DNA of 7,227 bases from Tannerella sp. Its GTDB lineage: Bacteria; Bacteroidota; Bacteroidia; Bacteroidales; Tannerellaceae. Under the pieces are notes generated by a model that saw only the letters and a list, made by a program, of their open reading frames with translations, ran no database searches and was not told the origin of the DNA. The DNA is taken from NCBI GenBank assembly GCA_031277235.1, contig JAITMT010000300.1, forward strand, positions 1 through 7,227, written 5' to 3'. Within the stretch, counting starts at the first letter, position 1, and every line of letters begins with the position of its first letter. The translations under genes and the position numbers were made by a program. Shown piece after piece: positions 7,077 through 7,227 of the stretch.

Positions 7077-7108
7077 CACCGCAAAAAGAAAAAAAACAGG
7101 GAAAAAAT

Positions 7109-7227
7109 ATGAAAAATAAAGCAATATTAGTGATTTGCGATGGCTGGGGAATCGGCGACCGCCAAAAAGATGACGTAATCTCCATGACGCCAACGCTTTA
7201 CTGGGATTATCTGTTAAAAACGTATCC
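7109..7227 (+). CDS. gpmI: 2,3-bisphosphoglycerate-independent phosphoglycerate mutase, first 39 codons (cut by window end)
   Basis: GpmI interconverts 3-phosphoglycerate and 2-phosphoglycerate in glycolysis and gluconeogenesis using two Mn2+ ions and an active-site serine. The visible N-terminus, MKNKAILVICDGWGIGD, carries the alkaline-phosphatase-superfamily metal ligand Asp11 in DGWG. It continues with KKD-like and TPTLYWDYL stretches that match the Bacteroidales form of the enzyme (family members read DDVI..TPTPYWDYL). The catalytic serine lies beyond the window. The ATG at 7109 has a weak AGGGA at 7098-7102 and an A-rich leader. The gene is intact as far as it can be seen. Confidence 0.93.
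   Translation, partial: MKNKAILVICDGWGIGDRQKDDVISMTPTLYWDYLLKTY

Overview
The window looks like chromosomal DNA from a member of the Bacteroidota, probably Bacteroidales. Four things point there. The MutS tail, the YbeY zinc-site variant and the GpmI N-terminus read like Bacteroidales versions. SpmA and SpmB are fused into one protein, as is usual in that phylum. Two TAnnTTTG boxes resemble the Bacteroidota -7 promoter element. Gene starts generally lack a strong Shine-Dalgarno sequence. Every supported gene lies on the + strand.

Layout. Bases 1-1644 hold the 3' two thirds of mutS (mismatch repair ATPase), cut by the window edge. An SpmA-SpmB fusion membrane protein follows 11 bp later (1656-2888). 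A 73-bp gap (2889-2961) consists almost entirely of short repeats: four 8-mers, then AAT-led heptamers that run up to the start codon of ybeY (2962-3378, 16S rRNA maturation endonuclease). Next is a copper pair: a 70-residue stand-alone HMA metallochaperone (3396-3608) and, 7 bp later, a complete CopA-type Cu+ P1B-ATPase (3616-5820) whose single N-terminal HMA domain is about 75% identical to the small protein. Tight spacing suggests that hma-copA are co-transcribed, perhaps together with the genes upstream.

Bases 5821-7108 differ in character. They are visibly AT-richer and hold decayed accessory genes. One is an AAA ATPase of the AAA_14/DUF4143 type that has lost the segment with Walker B and changes frame at about 6010. 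The other is a C-terminal scrap of a VapC-like PIN-domain toxin (6909-7037). Housekeeping sequence resumes with a TAnnTTTG promoter box and the first 39 codons of gpmI (cofactor-independent phosphoglycerate mutase), which runs off the right edge.

I see no convincing undescribed system. The items most worth a second look are the eroded ATPase/PIN island, the repeat tract abutting ybeY, and the duplication that links the small chaperone to CopA.
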